Shown in pieces: positions 1 to 8,032 of a stretch of DNA of 39,710 nt. Positions within the stretch are counted from its first letter, which is position 1. The number at the start of each line of letters is the position of its first letter. The position numbers were made by a program, and so were the translations under genes. The notes beneath the pieces were generated by a model that saw only the letters and a list, made by a program, of their open reading frames with translations, was not told where the DNA came from and made no database searches. Origin of the DNA: an uncultured Alphaproteobacteria bacterium (lineage in GTDB: Bacteria; Pseudomonadota; Alphaproteobacteria; RUG11792); contig CAJUOM010000001.1 in NCBI GenBank assembly GCA_910588255.1, positions 1 to 39,710 of the forward strand, written 5' to 3'.

Positions 1-2
1 AA

Positions 3-350
3 GTAAATACAGGATATTCTCTTGATCAAGATAATAGGACTTTAAATCTTGAAGATGCGAATCCAGAAAAAATCTTTATGAACGGATACACTGACGATAA
101 GAAAAAGATATTAGGAAAAGACAACTCCAGAGGTTTGTTTAGTCCTGATATAGTAAATCCTTTGGTTATATCAAAGGTAATGGATAGTGGAAAAACTCTT
201 GGAGAGACATCTAAGGAGAGGATTGATACTCAAAAGTTGCCTTCACAAACAGAAGTGAAGGATTATTTACATGAATGGGGTGTCAAGATGCATAAAAGAA
301 CTGAAGATATCGCATATGATAGCCTTGTAATAGATGGAAACTTTTCGTGA
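3..350 (+). CDS. Unknown protein, 5' end outside window
   Basis: An open reading frame enters from the left edge and stops with TGA at 348-350, giving 115 visible residues. An internal ATG lies at 78, but the frame is open upstream of it to the window edge, so the true start is probably outside. The visible part is hydrophilic, rich in Lys and Asp, with no membrane segment or motif that I recognise. Just after the stop, another frame reads a short Gly/Thr/Asn-rich tail (VKGVMNIGAPKTTGTSNP) to a TAA at 401-403. This could be chance or the remains of a frameshifted C-terminus. A hairpin at 421-448 follows and may end the transcript. No function is proposed. Confidence 0.5.
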   Translation, partial: VNTGYSLDQDNRTLNLEDANPEKIFMNGYTDDKKKILGKDNSRGLFSPDIVNPLVISKVMDSGKTLGETSKERIDTQKLPSQTEVKDYLHEWGVKMHKRTEDIAYDSLVIDGNFS

Positions 351-420
351 AAGGCGTTATGAACATTGGTGCTCCAAAGACTACTGGAACTTCAAATCCT
401 TAATAATATAAACTAACAAT

Positions 421-448
421 GAGTGGTATGTACGAAAGCATGCCACTC
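421..448. terminator. Hairpin between convergent genes, possible terminator
   Basis: The arms 421-430 (GAGTGGTATG) and 439-448 (CATGCCACTC) pair over 10 bp with one T.G wobble around an 8-nt loop. It lies between the truncated first gene (+) and xseB (-), so it could serve both strands. Neither side has a strong T-run, so the terminator call is tentative. Confidence 0.45.
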
Positions 449-477
449 TCCTTAGGGGCCAATTAAGATTTTTGCTT

Positions 478-669
478 CTATTCTGTTTTTTCAGAGAGCA
501 TTTCAATTTTCAATTGAGCATTTTTTAATTTTTCTTCACAAATTTTCTTTAATTCAGAACCTCTTTCAAATGCTTTGACAGCATCTTCTAAAGGTAATTT
601 TCCGTCTTCTAATTTTTTTATTATTTCTTCCAATTCGGTTAAGGCTTGTTCAAATGTTGTTTCTGACAT
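478..669 (-). CDS. xseB: Exodeoxyribonuclease VII small subunit
   Basis: A 63-residue protein matching XseB in size and pattern: an N-terminal TFEQALTELEEIIKKLEDG segment, then LPLEDAVKAFERGSEL and a lysine-rich second helix. These are the two amphipathic helices by which several XseB copies coat one XseA subunit. Exonuclease VII degrades single-stranded DNA to oligonucleotides in the cytoplasm and works in mismatch repair and damage tolerance. The large subunit xseA is not in the window. The gene is alone on the minus strand, divergent from typA, with an extended -10 box about 30 bp upstream of its ATG. It ends in TAG, which shows that UAG serves as a stop codon in this genome. Confidence 0.93.
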   Translation of the reverse strand: MSETTFEQALTELEEIIKKLEDGKLPLEDAVKAFERGSELKKICEEKLKNAQLKIEMLSEKTE

Positions 670-699
670 ATTTTGTTTTACTTAAAAGAAATATATGTT

Positions 700-708
700 A
701 TTATAGCA
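700..708 (-). promoter_or_regulatory. Extended -10 promoter box for xseB
   Basis: Read on the minus strand this is TGCTATAAT, a perfect TGnTATAAT extended -10, placed 31 bp before the xseB ATG. No convincing -35 is visible, as is usual for extended -10 promoters. The same 9-mer occurs before the genes at 6594 and 8033. Confidence 0.6.
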
Positions 709-774
709 TAAGAGGTCTGGAATATCATCTTCAGATTTTATATAGAGTTAGATTGATTTAGGTATTTAGGAAAG

Positions 775-2616
775 ATGTCTGTTAATATTAAGAATTTAGC
801 AATTATTGCTCACGTTGATCACGGAAAAACAACATTAGTCGATGCATTATTCAAACAAAGCGGGTTATTTCGAGATAATCAAACAATTCAAACCTGTGCT
901 ATGGATTCAAATGAATTGGAACGTGAACGAGGTATCACTATTCTTGCAAAATGCACAAGCTTCAACTGGCGAGGAACTAAACTGAATATAGTAGACACTC
1001 CGGGGCATGCTGATTTTGGAGGAGAAGTTGAACGAATACTGAGTATGGTGGATGGTGTTTTGGTGCTAGTTGATGCAGCTGAAGGACCTATGCCTCAAAC
1101 TAAATTTGTTTTATCAAAGGCATTAGCATTAAATCTGAATCCAATTGTTGTTATAAATAAGATAGATAAATCAGATGCAAGAGTTTCCGAAGTTTTGGAT
1201 GAGGTGTTTGATCTTTTTATTGCACTTGGAGCAAATGATACTCAACTAGATTTTCCTATAGTTTATGCTTCTGGAAGGAATGGATGGTCGGTTAAAAATC
1301 TGGAAAAGGATGAAAGAAAAGACATGGTTCCTTTGCTGGATACGATCTTGGAATATGTTCCAGATGCTTCAATTGAAGAAAACGCCCCTTTCAGGATGCT
1401 TGTGACTATGTTGGAATATGATCAATATTTGGGCCGAGTTTTAACTGGAAAAATACTTAGTGGAGAAGCAAATATAAATGATGCGGTTCACGCATTAAAA
1501 ATGGGTTCTCAAAATGATGTGGAACATTCAAGATTGACAAAGTTACTAGCTTTTGAAGGCTTGAAAAGAATCCCTATTGAAAAAGCGCAAGCAGGAGATA
1601 TCATTGCTATTGCCGGGCTTGAAAAAGCGACGGTTGCGGACACAATAGCTTCACTAGAAGTAATGGAACCATTAAATGCTCTTCCAATAGATCCTCCAAC
1701 TATTTCAATGACTTTTTCCGTCAATGATTCTCCTCTTGCAGGAAAAGAGGGAAAGAATTTAACCTCGAGAATGATAGGAGACAGATTATTTAAAGAGGCT
1801 GAAGGGAATGTTTCAATAACAGTCAAAAAATCACCTCAGGAAGAGTCATATGAAGTGGCAGGACGTGGGGAATTGCAACTCGGAATAATAATCGAAACAA
1901 TGAGACGCGAAGGATTTGAATTATCAATCGGGCGTCCTAAAGTTTTGTTCCATAAAAATCCAGAGACAGGAGAAACACTTGAACCTATTGAAGAATTATA
2001 TGTTGATTTGGATGATGAGTTCACAGGAACTGTTGTTGATAAATTAATCCAAAGAAAAGGCGAAATGATAGATATGCGTCCTTCAGGAGTTGGGAAAACA
2101 AGAATAAAGTTTTTGATTCCGACAAGAGGACTTATTGGATATTATGGTGAGTTTCTGACAGATACTCGTGGTTCTGGAATTATGAATCGATCATTCCATT
2201 CTTATGCACCTCATAAAGGCCCTATTGAAGAAAGAAATCGAGGAGTTTTGGTTTCCGTAGCTAATGGAAAAGCCGTTCCTTATGCTTTATTTTTCTTGAA
2301 AGACAGAGGAACTTTATTTGTTCATCCCGGAGATCCTGTTTATGAAGGGATGATCATAGGTGAAAATAGCCGCGAAAATGAACTGGAAGTAAATCCAACA
2401 AAAGAAAAGCAACTCTCCAATTGCCGAGCTGCTGGAAAAGACGAAAATATAAAATTACCAAATCCAAGAGAAATGTCTTTGGAACAGGCAATTGCTTATA
2501 TAAAAAATGATGAAAGAGTTGAAGTGACTCCGAAGTCTATAAGATTGCGTAAGAAATATCTGGATTCCATTACACGTAAGAAAATGAGCAGGACAAAAGA
2601 AGAAAATTGGATTTAA
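775..2616 (+). CDS. typA: Ribosome-associated GTPase TypA/BipA
   Basis: A 613-residue translational GTPase of normal family length. The G domain shows G1 HVDHGKTT (residues 13-20), G3 DTPGHADF and G4 NKID. EF-G-like beta-barrel and domain III/V regions follow, then the BipA-specific C-terminal domain near TRGLIGYYGEFLTDTRG. TypA binds the 70S ribosome under stress or low temperature and helps assembly of the large subunit. The ATG at 775 has an AGGAAAG ribosome-binding site a few bases upstream. The gene diverges from xseB across about 105 bp. No key G-motif residue is missing. Confidence 0.97.
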   Translation: MSVNIKNLAIIAHVDHGKTTLVDALFKQSGLFRDNQTIQTCAMDSNELERERGITILAKCTSFNWRGTKLNIVDTPGHADFGGEVERILSMVDGVLVLVDAAEGPMPQTKFVLSKALALNLNPIVVINKIDKSDARVSEVLDEVFDLFIALGANDTQLDFPIVYASGRNGWSVKNLEKDERKDMVPLLDTILEYVPDASIEENAPFRMLVTMLEYDQYLGRVLTGKILSGEANINDAVHALKMGSQNDVEHSRLTKLLAFEGLKRIPIEKAQAGDIIAIAGLEKATVADTIASLEVMEPLNALPIDPPTISMTFSVNDSPLAGKEGKNLTSRMIGDRLFKEAEGNVSITVKKSPQEESYEVAGRGELQLGIIIETMRREGFELSIGRPKVLFHKNPETGETLEPIEELYVDLDDEFTGTVVDKLIQRKGEMIDMRPSGVGKTRIKFLIPTRGLIGYYGEFLTDTRGSGIMNRSFHSYAPHKGPIEERNRGVLVSVANGKAVPYALFFLKDRGTLFVHPGDPVYEGMIIGENSRENELEVNPTKEKQLSNCRAAGKDENIKLPNPREMSLEQAIAYIKNDERVEVTPKSIRLRKKYLDSITRKKMSRTKEENWI

Positions 2617-2730
2617 TTTATGTCGCTTTAGAGGTATATAAAAAATTTTCAGATGTTCTTTGAAGTGATATGAAAATGTGTTAAAATAATAATATTAAAT
2701 TAAAAGCTTATAGTTAAATTGAAGGAAATC

Positions 2731-4299
2731 ATGCATCCTGAAGATATTTTATTGCACGCAAAATCTTGGCCTTTTGAAGAAGCAAAGAAGATACTAAATA
2801 GATTAAAAAAATTTCCAAAAAATGAAATTATTTTAGAGACAGGATATGGACCTTCAGGTTTGCCTCATATAGGAACTTTTGGGGAAGTCTTAAGAACAAC
2901 TCTTGTTATGCATGCATTTCGAAAACTTTCTGATATTTCTGCTAAATTATATGTTTTTTCTGACGATATGGATGGATTTAGAAAAGTTCCAACTAATGTT
3001 CCAAATCAAGAATTGCTCTCTGAAAATCTTGAAAAACCACTAACATCAGTTCCTGATCCTTTTGATAAATATGAAAGTTTCGCACATCATAATAACGCTA
3101 TGTTAAGACGATTTCTTGATTCATTCGATTTTGAGTATGAATTCAAGAGTTCAACGGAAATGTATAAGTCAGGGGTATTTAATGAAAGCTTAACAAAGAT
3201 TCTTGAACATTATAAAGAAATAATGAATGTCATGCTTCCATCTCTTCGAGAAGAGCGTCAAAAGACATATAGTCCGTTTTTACCAATTTGCAAAAAAACT
3301 GGAAAAGTACTTCAAGTTCCTGTTGAAAAAATAAATTTTGATAATAAATCCATAACTTATAGAAATCCAGAAAGTGGAGAATTAGAGGAAGTTTCTGTTT
3401 TGGATGGGAAGTGCAAACTTCAATGGAAAGCTGATTGGGGAATGAGATGGTCTGCTCTTAGAGTTGATTATGAAATGAATGGAAAAGATCTTATAGACTC
3501 ATTCAAATTATCATCAAAAATATGCAAAATAATAGGTGGAAATCCTCCTGAAAATTTGACATATGAACTGTTTTTAGATAATGAAGGAAAAAAAATTTCA
3601 AAATCAAAAGGAAACGGTCTTTCAATGGATGAATGGTTAAAATACGCTCCTTCTGAGAGTTTGGCGTATTATATGTATCAGTCTCCGAGAAGAGCAAAAC
3701 GATTGTTTTTTGATGTTATTCCAAATGCTATGGATGAATATATTGATGCATTAGCGAAATTTCAAACAGAATCTGAAGAAAAGCATTTGGATAACCCTGT
3801 ATATCATATACACAATGGCAATCCTCCAAATTATGATGGTTGTTTGAAGTTTTCAATGTTATTAAATTTAGTGCAAGCTTGCAATACTACTAATGAAGAG
3901 GTCTTAATGGAATTTGTTAAGAAATATTTGGGAAATGATGCATCTTCAAAAACTTTGGAATTTATGAGTAAATTGGCAAAATTTGCAATAGTTTATTACA
4001 AAGATTTTATAGCTGGAACAAGGATTCTTGAAAAACCGACTGAATTTCAAAAAGAAGTGCTTAATGAACTTAGGAATTCGTTAAAAAACCTTGATTCGAA
4101 TGTTTCCTCAGAAGAAATTCAGAATATTATTTTTGAGATAGGAAAAAAGCATTTTGATAATATTCGTGAATGGTTCTTAGCACTTTATAAGATATTATTT
4201 GGAGCTGAAAGCGGTCCTAAAATGGGAACATTTATTTCGCTTTATGGTTTAAAAAATACAATAACTTTAATAGAAGAAAGGATTTCAAATGGAGAATAA
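2731..4299 (+). CDS. lysK: Class I lysyl-tRNA synthetase
   Basis: A class I (archaeal/alphaproteobacterial type) LysRS that charges tRNA-Lys. The HIGH-like signature is seen in GPSGLPHIGTFGE near residue 45, and the KMSKS-like signature as KISKSKG near residue 290, followed by an alpha-helical anticodon-binding region. I place the start at ATG 2731 because GAAGGA lies four bases before it. A TTG at 2719 would add four residues but has no ribosome-binding site. The 3' end overlaps nrdD by 11 bp, implying a shared transcript. Class I LysRS is common in alphaproteobacteria, whereas most other bacteria use the unrelated class II enzyme. No class II gene is seen here. Confidence 0.95.
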   Translation: MHPEDILLHAKSWPFEEAKKILNRLKKFPKNEIILETGYGPSGLPHIGTFGEVLRTTLVMHAFRKLSDISAKLYVFSDDMDGFRKVPTNVPNQELLSENLEKPLTSVPDPFDKYESFAHHNNAMLRRFLDSFDFEYEFKSSTEMYKSGVFNESLTKILEHYKEIMNVMLPSLREERQKTYSPFLPICKKTGKVLQVPVEKINFDNKSITYRNPESGELEEVSVLDGKCKLQWKADWGMRWSALRVDYEMNGKDLIDSFKLSSKICKIIGGNPPENLTYELFLDNEGKKISKSKGNGLSMDEWLKYAPSESLAYYMYQSPRRAKRLFFDVIPNAMDEYIDALAKFQTESEEKHLDNPVYHIHNGNPPNYDGCLKFSMLLNLVQACNTTNEEVLMEFVKKYLGNDASSKTLEFMSKLAKFAIVYYKDFIAGTRILEKPTEFQKEVLNELRNSLKNLDSNVSSEEIQNIIFEIGKKHFDNIREWFLALYKILFGAESGPKMGTFISLYGLKNTITLIEERISNGE

Positions 4300-6337
4300 T
4301 AATTTTTCGCAAGTTTTAAAATTTGTAATAAAAAGAGATGGGACATTTGCTCCATTTGAAATTGATAAAATAACAAATGCAATAGCAGGAGCTGCTACAG
4401 CAACAGGAGAATTTGGGTCTTCAGAGTCAAAATTCTTGGCTCATAATGTTGCTTCTAAATTAGCAAAAGAACATTCAAAATCAGCTCCAACTATTGAAGA
4501 TATTCAAGATTTAGTAGAACAAGTTCTTATTGAAAATAATCATTTAAAAACAGCAAAAGCTTATATCTTATATAGAGAACAACATGCAAAATTAAGAGCT
4601 GAACAAAAATCTTTTGTTAATGCTGTTTCAAGTGTTGATGAATATGTTGATCAATTGGATTGGAGAGTAAAAGCAAACGCCAACACAGGATATTCACTTG
4701 GAGGATTGATATTAAATCTTTCCGGAAAAGTTGTTGCAAATTATTGGTTAAACAGAATTTATATCTCAAAAATAGCAGAAGCTCATATTAATGGCTTTAT
4801 GCATATTCATGATTTAGATATGCTTTCAGGTTATTGTGCAGGATGGTCACTTAGGACATTATTGCAAGAGGGATTTAATGGAGTTGGAGGGAAAGCAGAA
4901 GCTCTTCCTCCAAAACATCTTTCAACAGCATTTTCACAAGTGGTAAATTTTTTGGGAACGCTCCAAAATGAATGGGCGGGGGCTCAGGCATTCAGCTCTT
5001 TTGACACGTATATGGCTCCGTTCATAAGAAAAGATAATTTGGATTATGAAACGGTTTATCAACAAATGCAATCTTTCATTTTCAATATGAATGTTCCAAC
5101 ACGTTGGGGCACTCAGACTCCATTCTCCAATTTGACATTCGATTGGGTTTGTCCTGATGATTTAAAAAATGATCATCCAATAATTGGGGGTGAAGAAATG
5201 GATTTCACGTATGGCGAACTTCAAAAAGAAATGAATATGATTAATAGAGCATATATTGAAGTTATGACAAAAGGTGATTCCAAAGGCAGAGTTTTCACAT
5301 TCCCAATTCCAACATATAATATTACGAAAGATTTCGATTGGGAGGGAGAGAATGTTGATATCTTATTCGAAATGACTGCAAAATACGGAATTCCTTATTT
5401 CCAAAACTTTGTAAATTCTGATTTAAGTCCGAATATGATCAGATCAATGTGTTGTAGATTACAGCTTGATTTACGTGAACTTCTAAAACGAGGTAATAGT
5501 CTTTTCGGATCAGCAGAACAGACAGGGTCTATAGGTGTCGTTACAATTAATTGTGCCCGCTTGGGATATCTCCACAGGGGTGATGAATTAGGATTAATTG
5601 ATCATTTAAATGATTTACTGAAAACAGCAAAGAACAGTTTAGAAATGAAAAGAAAAGTTGTAACAAGATTTATGGAAGGTGGGCTTTATCCATTTACAAA
5701 AAGATATCTTGGAACTTTCAAAAACCACTTTTCAACCATTGGAGTTAACGGAATGAATGAAATGGTTCGTAACTTTACTAATGATAACTGTGATATAACT
5801 TTCAAAGAAGGAAAAGAATTGGTTATCAGAGTTCTGGATCATATTCGTGAAAAACTCGTTGAATTCCAACTGGAAACAGGACATCTTTATAACTTAGAGG
5901 CAACACCAGCAGAAGGATGTATGTATCGTTTTGCAAAAGAGGATGCAAAGCGATATCCAGATATTATACAAGCTGGATCAAAAGAAGCTCCATATTATAC
6001 AAACTCTTCACAACTTCCAGCAAGTTATACAGACGATTTATTCGAAGCTTTAGATCATCAAGAAGAATTACAAAGAAAATATACAGGGGGAACAGTTATT
6101 CACCTTTTTATGGGAGAAAGAGTTTCAGATTATTCAGTTTGTAAGAACCTAGTTCGAAAAGTTTTGACAAGGTATAAAATCCCTTATATAACAATTACTC
6201 CAACTTTTTCTATTTGTCCAATTCACGGATATTTAGAAGGAGCACATGAATATTGTCCAAAATGTGATGAGGAATTAAAAAAGAAAATGATTCTTGCAGA
6301 TAGTGTTATTGGAGAAAAGAATTGTAATTGTAGTTAA
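4289..6337 (+). CDS. nrdD: Anaerobic ribonucleotide reductase NrdD, no glycyl-radical motif seen
   Basis: A 682-residue class III ribonucleoside-triphosphate reductase, which makes dNTPs without oxygen. An N-terminal ATP-cone (about residues 10-105, starting FVIKRDGTFAPFEIDKI) is followed by the ten-stranded barrel. The barrel contains SMCCRLQLDLRELL and GSIGVVTINCARLGY, expected around the active-site cysteines. The C-terminus keeps a zinc-site-like region, CPIHGYLEGAHEYCPKC. Then, where family members carry RVxGY(x)RP with the radical glycine, this protein ends in a short tail with three cysteines. No frame downstream restores the motif. The activase gene nrdG is 5 kb away at 11313. The protein may need a separately encoded glycyl-radical subunit, or it may be inactive. 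Confidence 0.9.
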   Translation: MENNNFSQVLKFVIKRDGTFAPFEIDKITNAIAGAATATGEFGSSESKFLAHNVASKLAKEHSKSAPTIEDIQDLVEQVLIENNHLKTAKAYILYREQHAKLRAEQKSFVNAVSSVDEYVDQLDWRVKANANTGYSLGGLILNLSGKVVANYWLNRIYISKIAEAHINGFMHIHDLDMLSGYCAGWSLRTLLQEGFNGVGGKAEALPPKHLSTAFSQVVNFLGTLQNEWAGAQAFSSFDTYMAPFIRKDNLDYETVYQQMQSFIFNMNVPTRWGTQTPFSNLTFDWVCPDDLKNDHPIIGGEEMDFTYGELQKEMNMINRAYIEVMTKGDSKGRVFTFPIPTYNITKDFDWEGENVDILFEMTAKYGIPYFQNFVNSDLSPNMIRSMCCRLQLDLRELLKRGNSLFGSAEQTGSIGVVTINCARLGYLHRGDELGLIDHLNDLLKTAKNSLEMKRKVVTRFMEGGLYPFTKRYLGTFKNHFSTIGVNGMNEMVRNFTNDNCDITFKEGKELVIRVLDHIREKLVEFQLETGHLYNLEATPAEGCMYRFAKEDAKRYPDIIQAGSKEAPYYTNSSQLPASYTDDLFEALDHQEELQRKYTGGTVIHLFMGERVSDYSVCKNLVRKVLTRYKIPYITITPTFSICPIHGYLEGAHEYCPKCDEELKKKMILADSVIGEKNCNCS

Positions 6338-6552
6338 TTTAGCAGGAAAAATTAACGAGACTGTCCGGAAGATTGTATAAAAGAATCAAAGGACAAATCC
6401 GTAATTAACCAGCCTATCTGTGAATAAAATAGTTATACTGCGATGAATTTTGGTGATACGTTTTCCTCTCCCCTTAATATCCAGAGAAATAAGTTCTTTG
6501 CCAATGCTCGAATAGAAATGTTGATCCTATAGGGGTACATAATTGAAAAATG

Positions 6553-6561
6553 TGCTATAAT
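6553..6561 (+). promoter_or_regulatory. Extended -10 promoter for the 6594 gene
   Basis: TGCTATAAT, a perfect extended -10, lies 33 bp before the ATG at 6594. The rest of the 256-bp gap after nrdD (6338-6593) holds no gene or RNA that I can recognise. Confidence 0.6.
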
Positions 6562-6593
6562 AAAAGAAAGAGTTTTTAACAGGTTTTAATATT

Positions 6594-7232
6594 ATGTCAT
6601 TAAAAAAATTTTCTTTAGGTATGATGGCTATGTTTGCTTTCTTATGTTCTGGATTTGTCAGTGAATCATATTTAAGTAAAGCAATAGCAAATAGCTCAAA
6701 AACAGATTTGCAAACAACTGCAGAAAATAGGATAAAAGAGATGTATCCAGAATTTATTAACTTGGTTAATAAAGGAGCAAATGAGCAAAGTATGATGAAA
6801 TTTGCTCTAGCCAATTTGGATACGACAGCGATTTCAAAAAATTTCTGTGGTGAAAAAAACGATAAGCTTATTGAATCACTAGTAAATTTTCTGCTTTGGA
6901 GATTAAAAACAGCAACATTACAAGCTGTGAAAGAATATAAATTAGGAAGTAATTTTCACACAGTTGAAAAAAATTCAACACTTTCCACAAAATGTATTTT
7001 AAACGGAAAAAATGACAACGTTGATATGTCTGTTATTTTTTCAAAAAATAGTTCTAAACTCGGAAAAATAAGGGAAATAATTGTTCTAAATATTCCTCTT
7101 ATTGATGGAGCAAAATCTGTTATGAGAAAATATTTTGAAAAAAACGGAATCAAAATTAATGCTTTAACACCTAATGAAAGAGCGCAAAAATGCTGTGAAG
7201 CATTAGATAATTTCGTAAAAGAAAATGCCTGA
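6594..7232 (+). CDS. Secreted protein, tentatively MlaC/Ttg2D-like
   Basis: A 212-residue protein with an N-terminal signal sequence: a Lys-rich start, then a hydrophobic stretch to about residue 24. The rest is mostly helical. Near the C-terminus, IPLIDGAKSVMRKYFEKNGI resembles the end of MlaC/Ttg2D, the periplasmic phospholipid shuttle, and the length also fits. Similarity elsewhere is weak and no other mla gene (ATPase, permease or MCE protein) is in the window, so the assignment is tentative. It overlaps the next gene by 8 bp, so the two are co-translated. An extended -10 box precedes it. Confidence 0.5.
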   Translation: MSLKKFSLGMMAMFAFLCSGFVSESYLSKAIANSSKTDLQTTAENRIKEMYPEFINLVNKGANEQSMMKFALANLDTTAISKNFCGEKNDKLIESLVNFLLWRLKTATLQAVKEYKLGSNFHTVEKNSTLSTKCILNGKNDNVDMSVIFSKNSSKLGKIREIIVLNIPLIDGAKSVMRKYFEKNGIKINALTPNERAQKCCEALDNFVKENA

Positions 7233-7806
7233 AATTAACAATAATTTTACGGGAGAATTTGTTCAGGATGTTGCAAATGGGAAAGTAATCATAAACTTTG
7301 TCAACGGACATAAGCATGGGGAAACAACATTTGTATCTCCTGAAAATATTATTCTTTCTGAAATAAACTATGAAAATGATATTATAAATGGTGAAGTTAG
7401 ACAATATTATCCAACCGGAAAGATCCTCTCTATTATAGAATACAAAAATGGGAAGCAGAACGGAAAATTTATTACGTATTTCGAAAACGGAATGAAGCAA
7501 ATTCAGTCTGAATATAAGAATGGACTTCAACATGGACTTTACAAAGCGTTTGATGATTTTGGTGATATAGTTCTAGAATGTGTATATGCTGAGGGATTAA
7601 AATCTGGAAAAAATTTGCTTTATTATCCAAAATCGCAAGGAGGAGGTATATATGAGCTTTCCTTTTTTGAAAATGGATTATTAAGCGGAGATAAAGTAAC
7701 CTTCTATCCATCAGGAGAAGTTATGTCCATAACGCCTTATGTCGATGGAAAAGCTCAAGGTTATACAAAAACCTACGATAAAACAGGGGTTGAAATAAGT
7801 AGTTGA
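7225..7806 (+). CDS. MORN-repeat (YwqK-like) protein
   Basis: A 193-residue protein made almost entirely of short repeats with the pattern Y-x-x-G/N-G-x-x-x-G, for example QYYPTGKILSIIEYKNGKQNG and SEYKNGLQHGLYKAFDDFG. This is the MORN_2 / YwqK pattern of beta-hairpin repeats, about seven of them. There is no signal peptide or membrane segment. Family members are known as scaffolds and, in some bacteria, as immunity proteins paired with secreted toxins. Here the partner overlapping by 8 bp is the secreted MlaC-like protein upstream, not a recognisable toxin. The 5' overlap places it in the same operon. Confidence 0.75.
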   Translation: MPEINNNFTGEFVQDVANGKVIINFVNGHKHGETTFVSPENIILSEINYENDIINGEVRQYYPTGKILSIIEYKNGKQNGKFITYFENGMKQIQSEYKNGLQHGLYKAFDDFGDIVLECVYAEGLKSGKNLLYYPKSQGGGIYELSFFENGLLSGDKVTFYPSGEVMSITPYVDGKAQGYTKTYDKTGVEISS

Positions 7807-7841
7807 TAAAATCTTGTTAGGCCCCCTTCATTTTAGATTTT

Positions 7842-7887
7842 GCGCGCGGCACGTGGTATAATGTTTAGAATACCACGTGCCGCGCGC
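7842..7887 (+). repeat. Interspersed palindrome, copy A (18-bp stem)
   Basis: The arms 7842-7859 and 7870-7887 are perfectly complementary over 18 bp (GCGCGCGGCACGTGGTAT and its complement) around a 10-nt loop, AATGTTTAGA. TGGTATAAT spans the stem-loop boundary at 7854-7862. The GC-rich outer stem stands out sharply from the AT-rich surroundings. No T-run follows, so it is not an ordinary Rho-independent terminator. It lies in the 226-bp gap between the MORN gene and ruvB, which otherwise holds only promoter-like sequence. Related copies are at 17741, 30573 and 33265. Confidence 0.9.
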
Positions 7888-8006
7888 TCCATATTCCCTA
7901 CTCTTTTCTCACGTCAAAAAAATAAGAAGTTTCATAAAATTTTAGGAATTTTTATAAATCTATTTGACACTTATAAAATAACAAATAATTAAAACTCTTT
8001 AGAATA

Positions 8007-8015
8007 TGCTATAAT
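8007..8015 (+). promoter_or_regulatory. Extended -10 promoter for ruvB
   Basis: TGCTATAAT, identical to the boxes before xseB and the 6594 gene, lies 17 bp before the ruvB ATG. The very short leader means little room for a ribosome-binding site, and none is obvious. Confidence 0.55.
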
Positions 8016-8032
8016 AATGTTAAACATTTATA

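Noticed and set aside
335..403. Frameshifted C-terminus of the first, truncated gene (reading VKGVMNIGAPKTTGTSNP)
   Set aside because: The tail looks protein-like but is too short to judge, and without the upstream part or a homologue it cannot be told from chance.
2719..2730. TTG start for lysK four codons upstream
   Set aside because: The ATG at 2731 has GAAGGA just before it; the TTG has no ribosome-binding site.
7842..7887. The GC-rich palindromes as ordinary Rho-independent terminators
   Set aside because: None of the four is followed by a T-run on either strand, and the long covarying stems with a conserved TATAAT core go beyond what a terminator needs. A role in ending transcripts is still possible but not the simplest reading.
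7964..7991. TTGACA with TAATTA 16 bp on, as the main ruvB promoter
   Set aside because: The -10 is weak, and the extended -10 at 8007 is a much better match, though both could be used.
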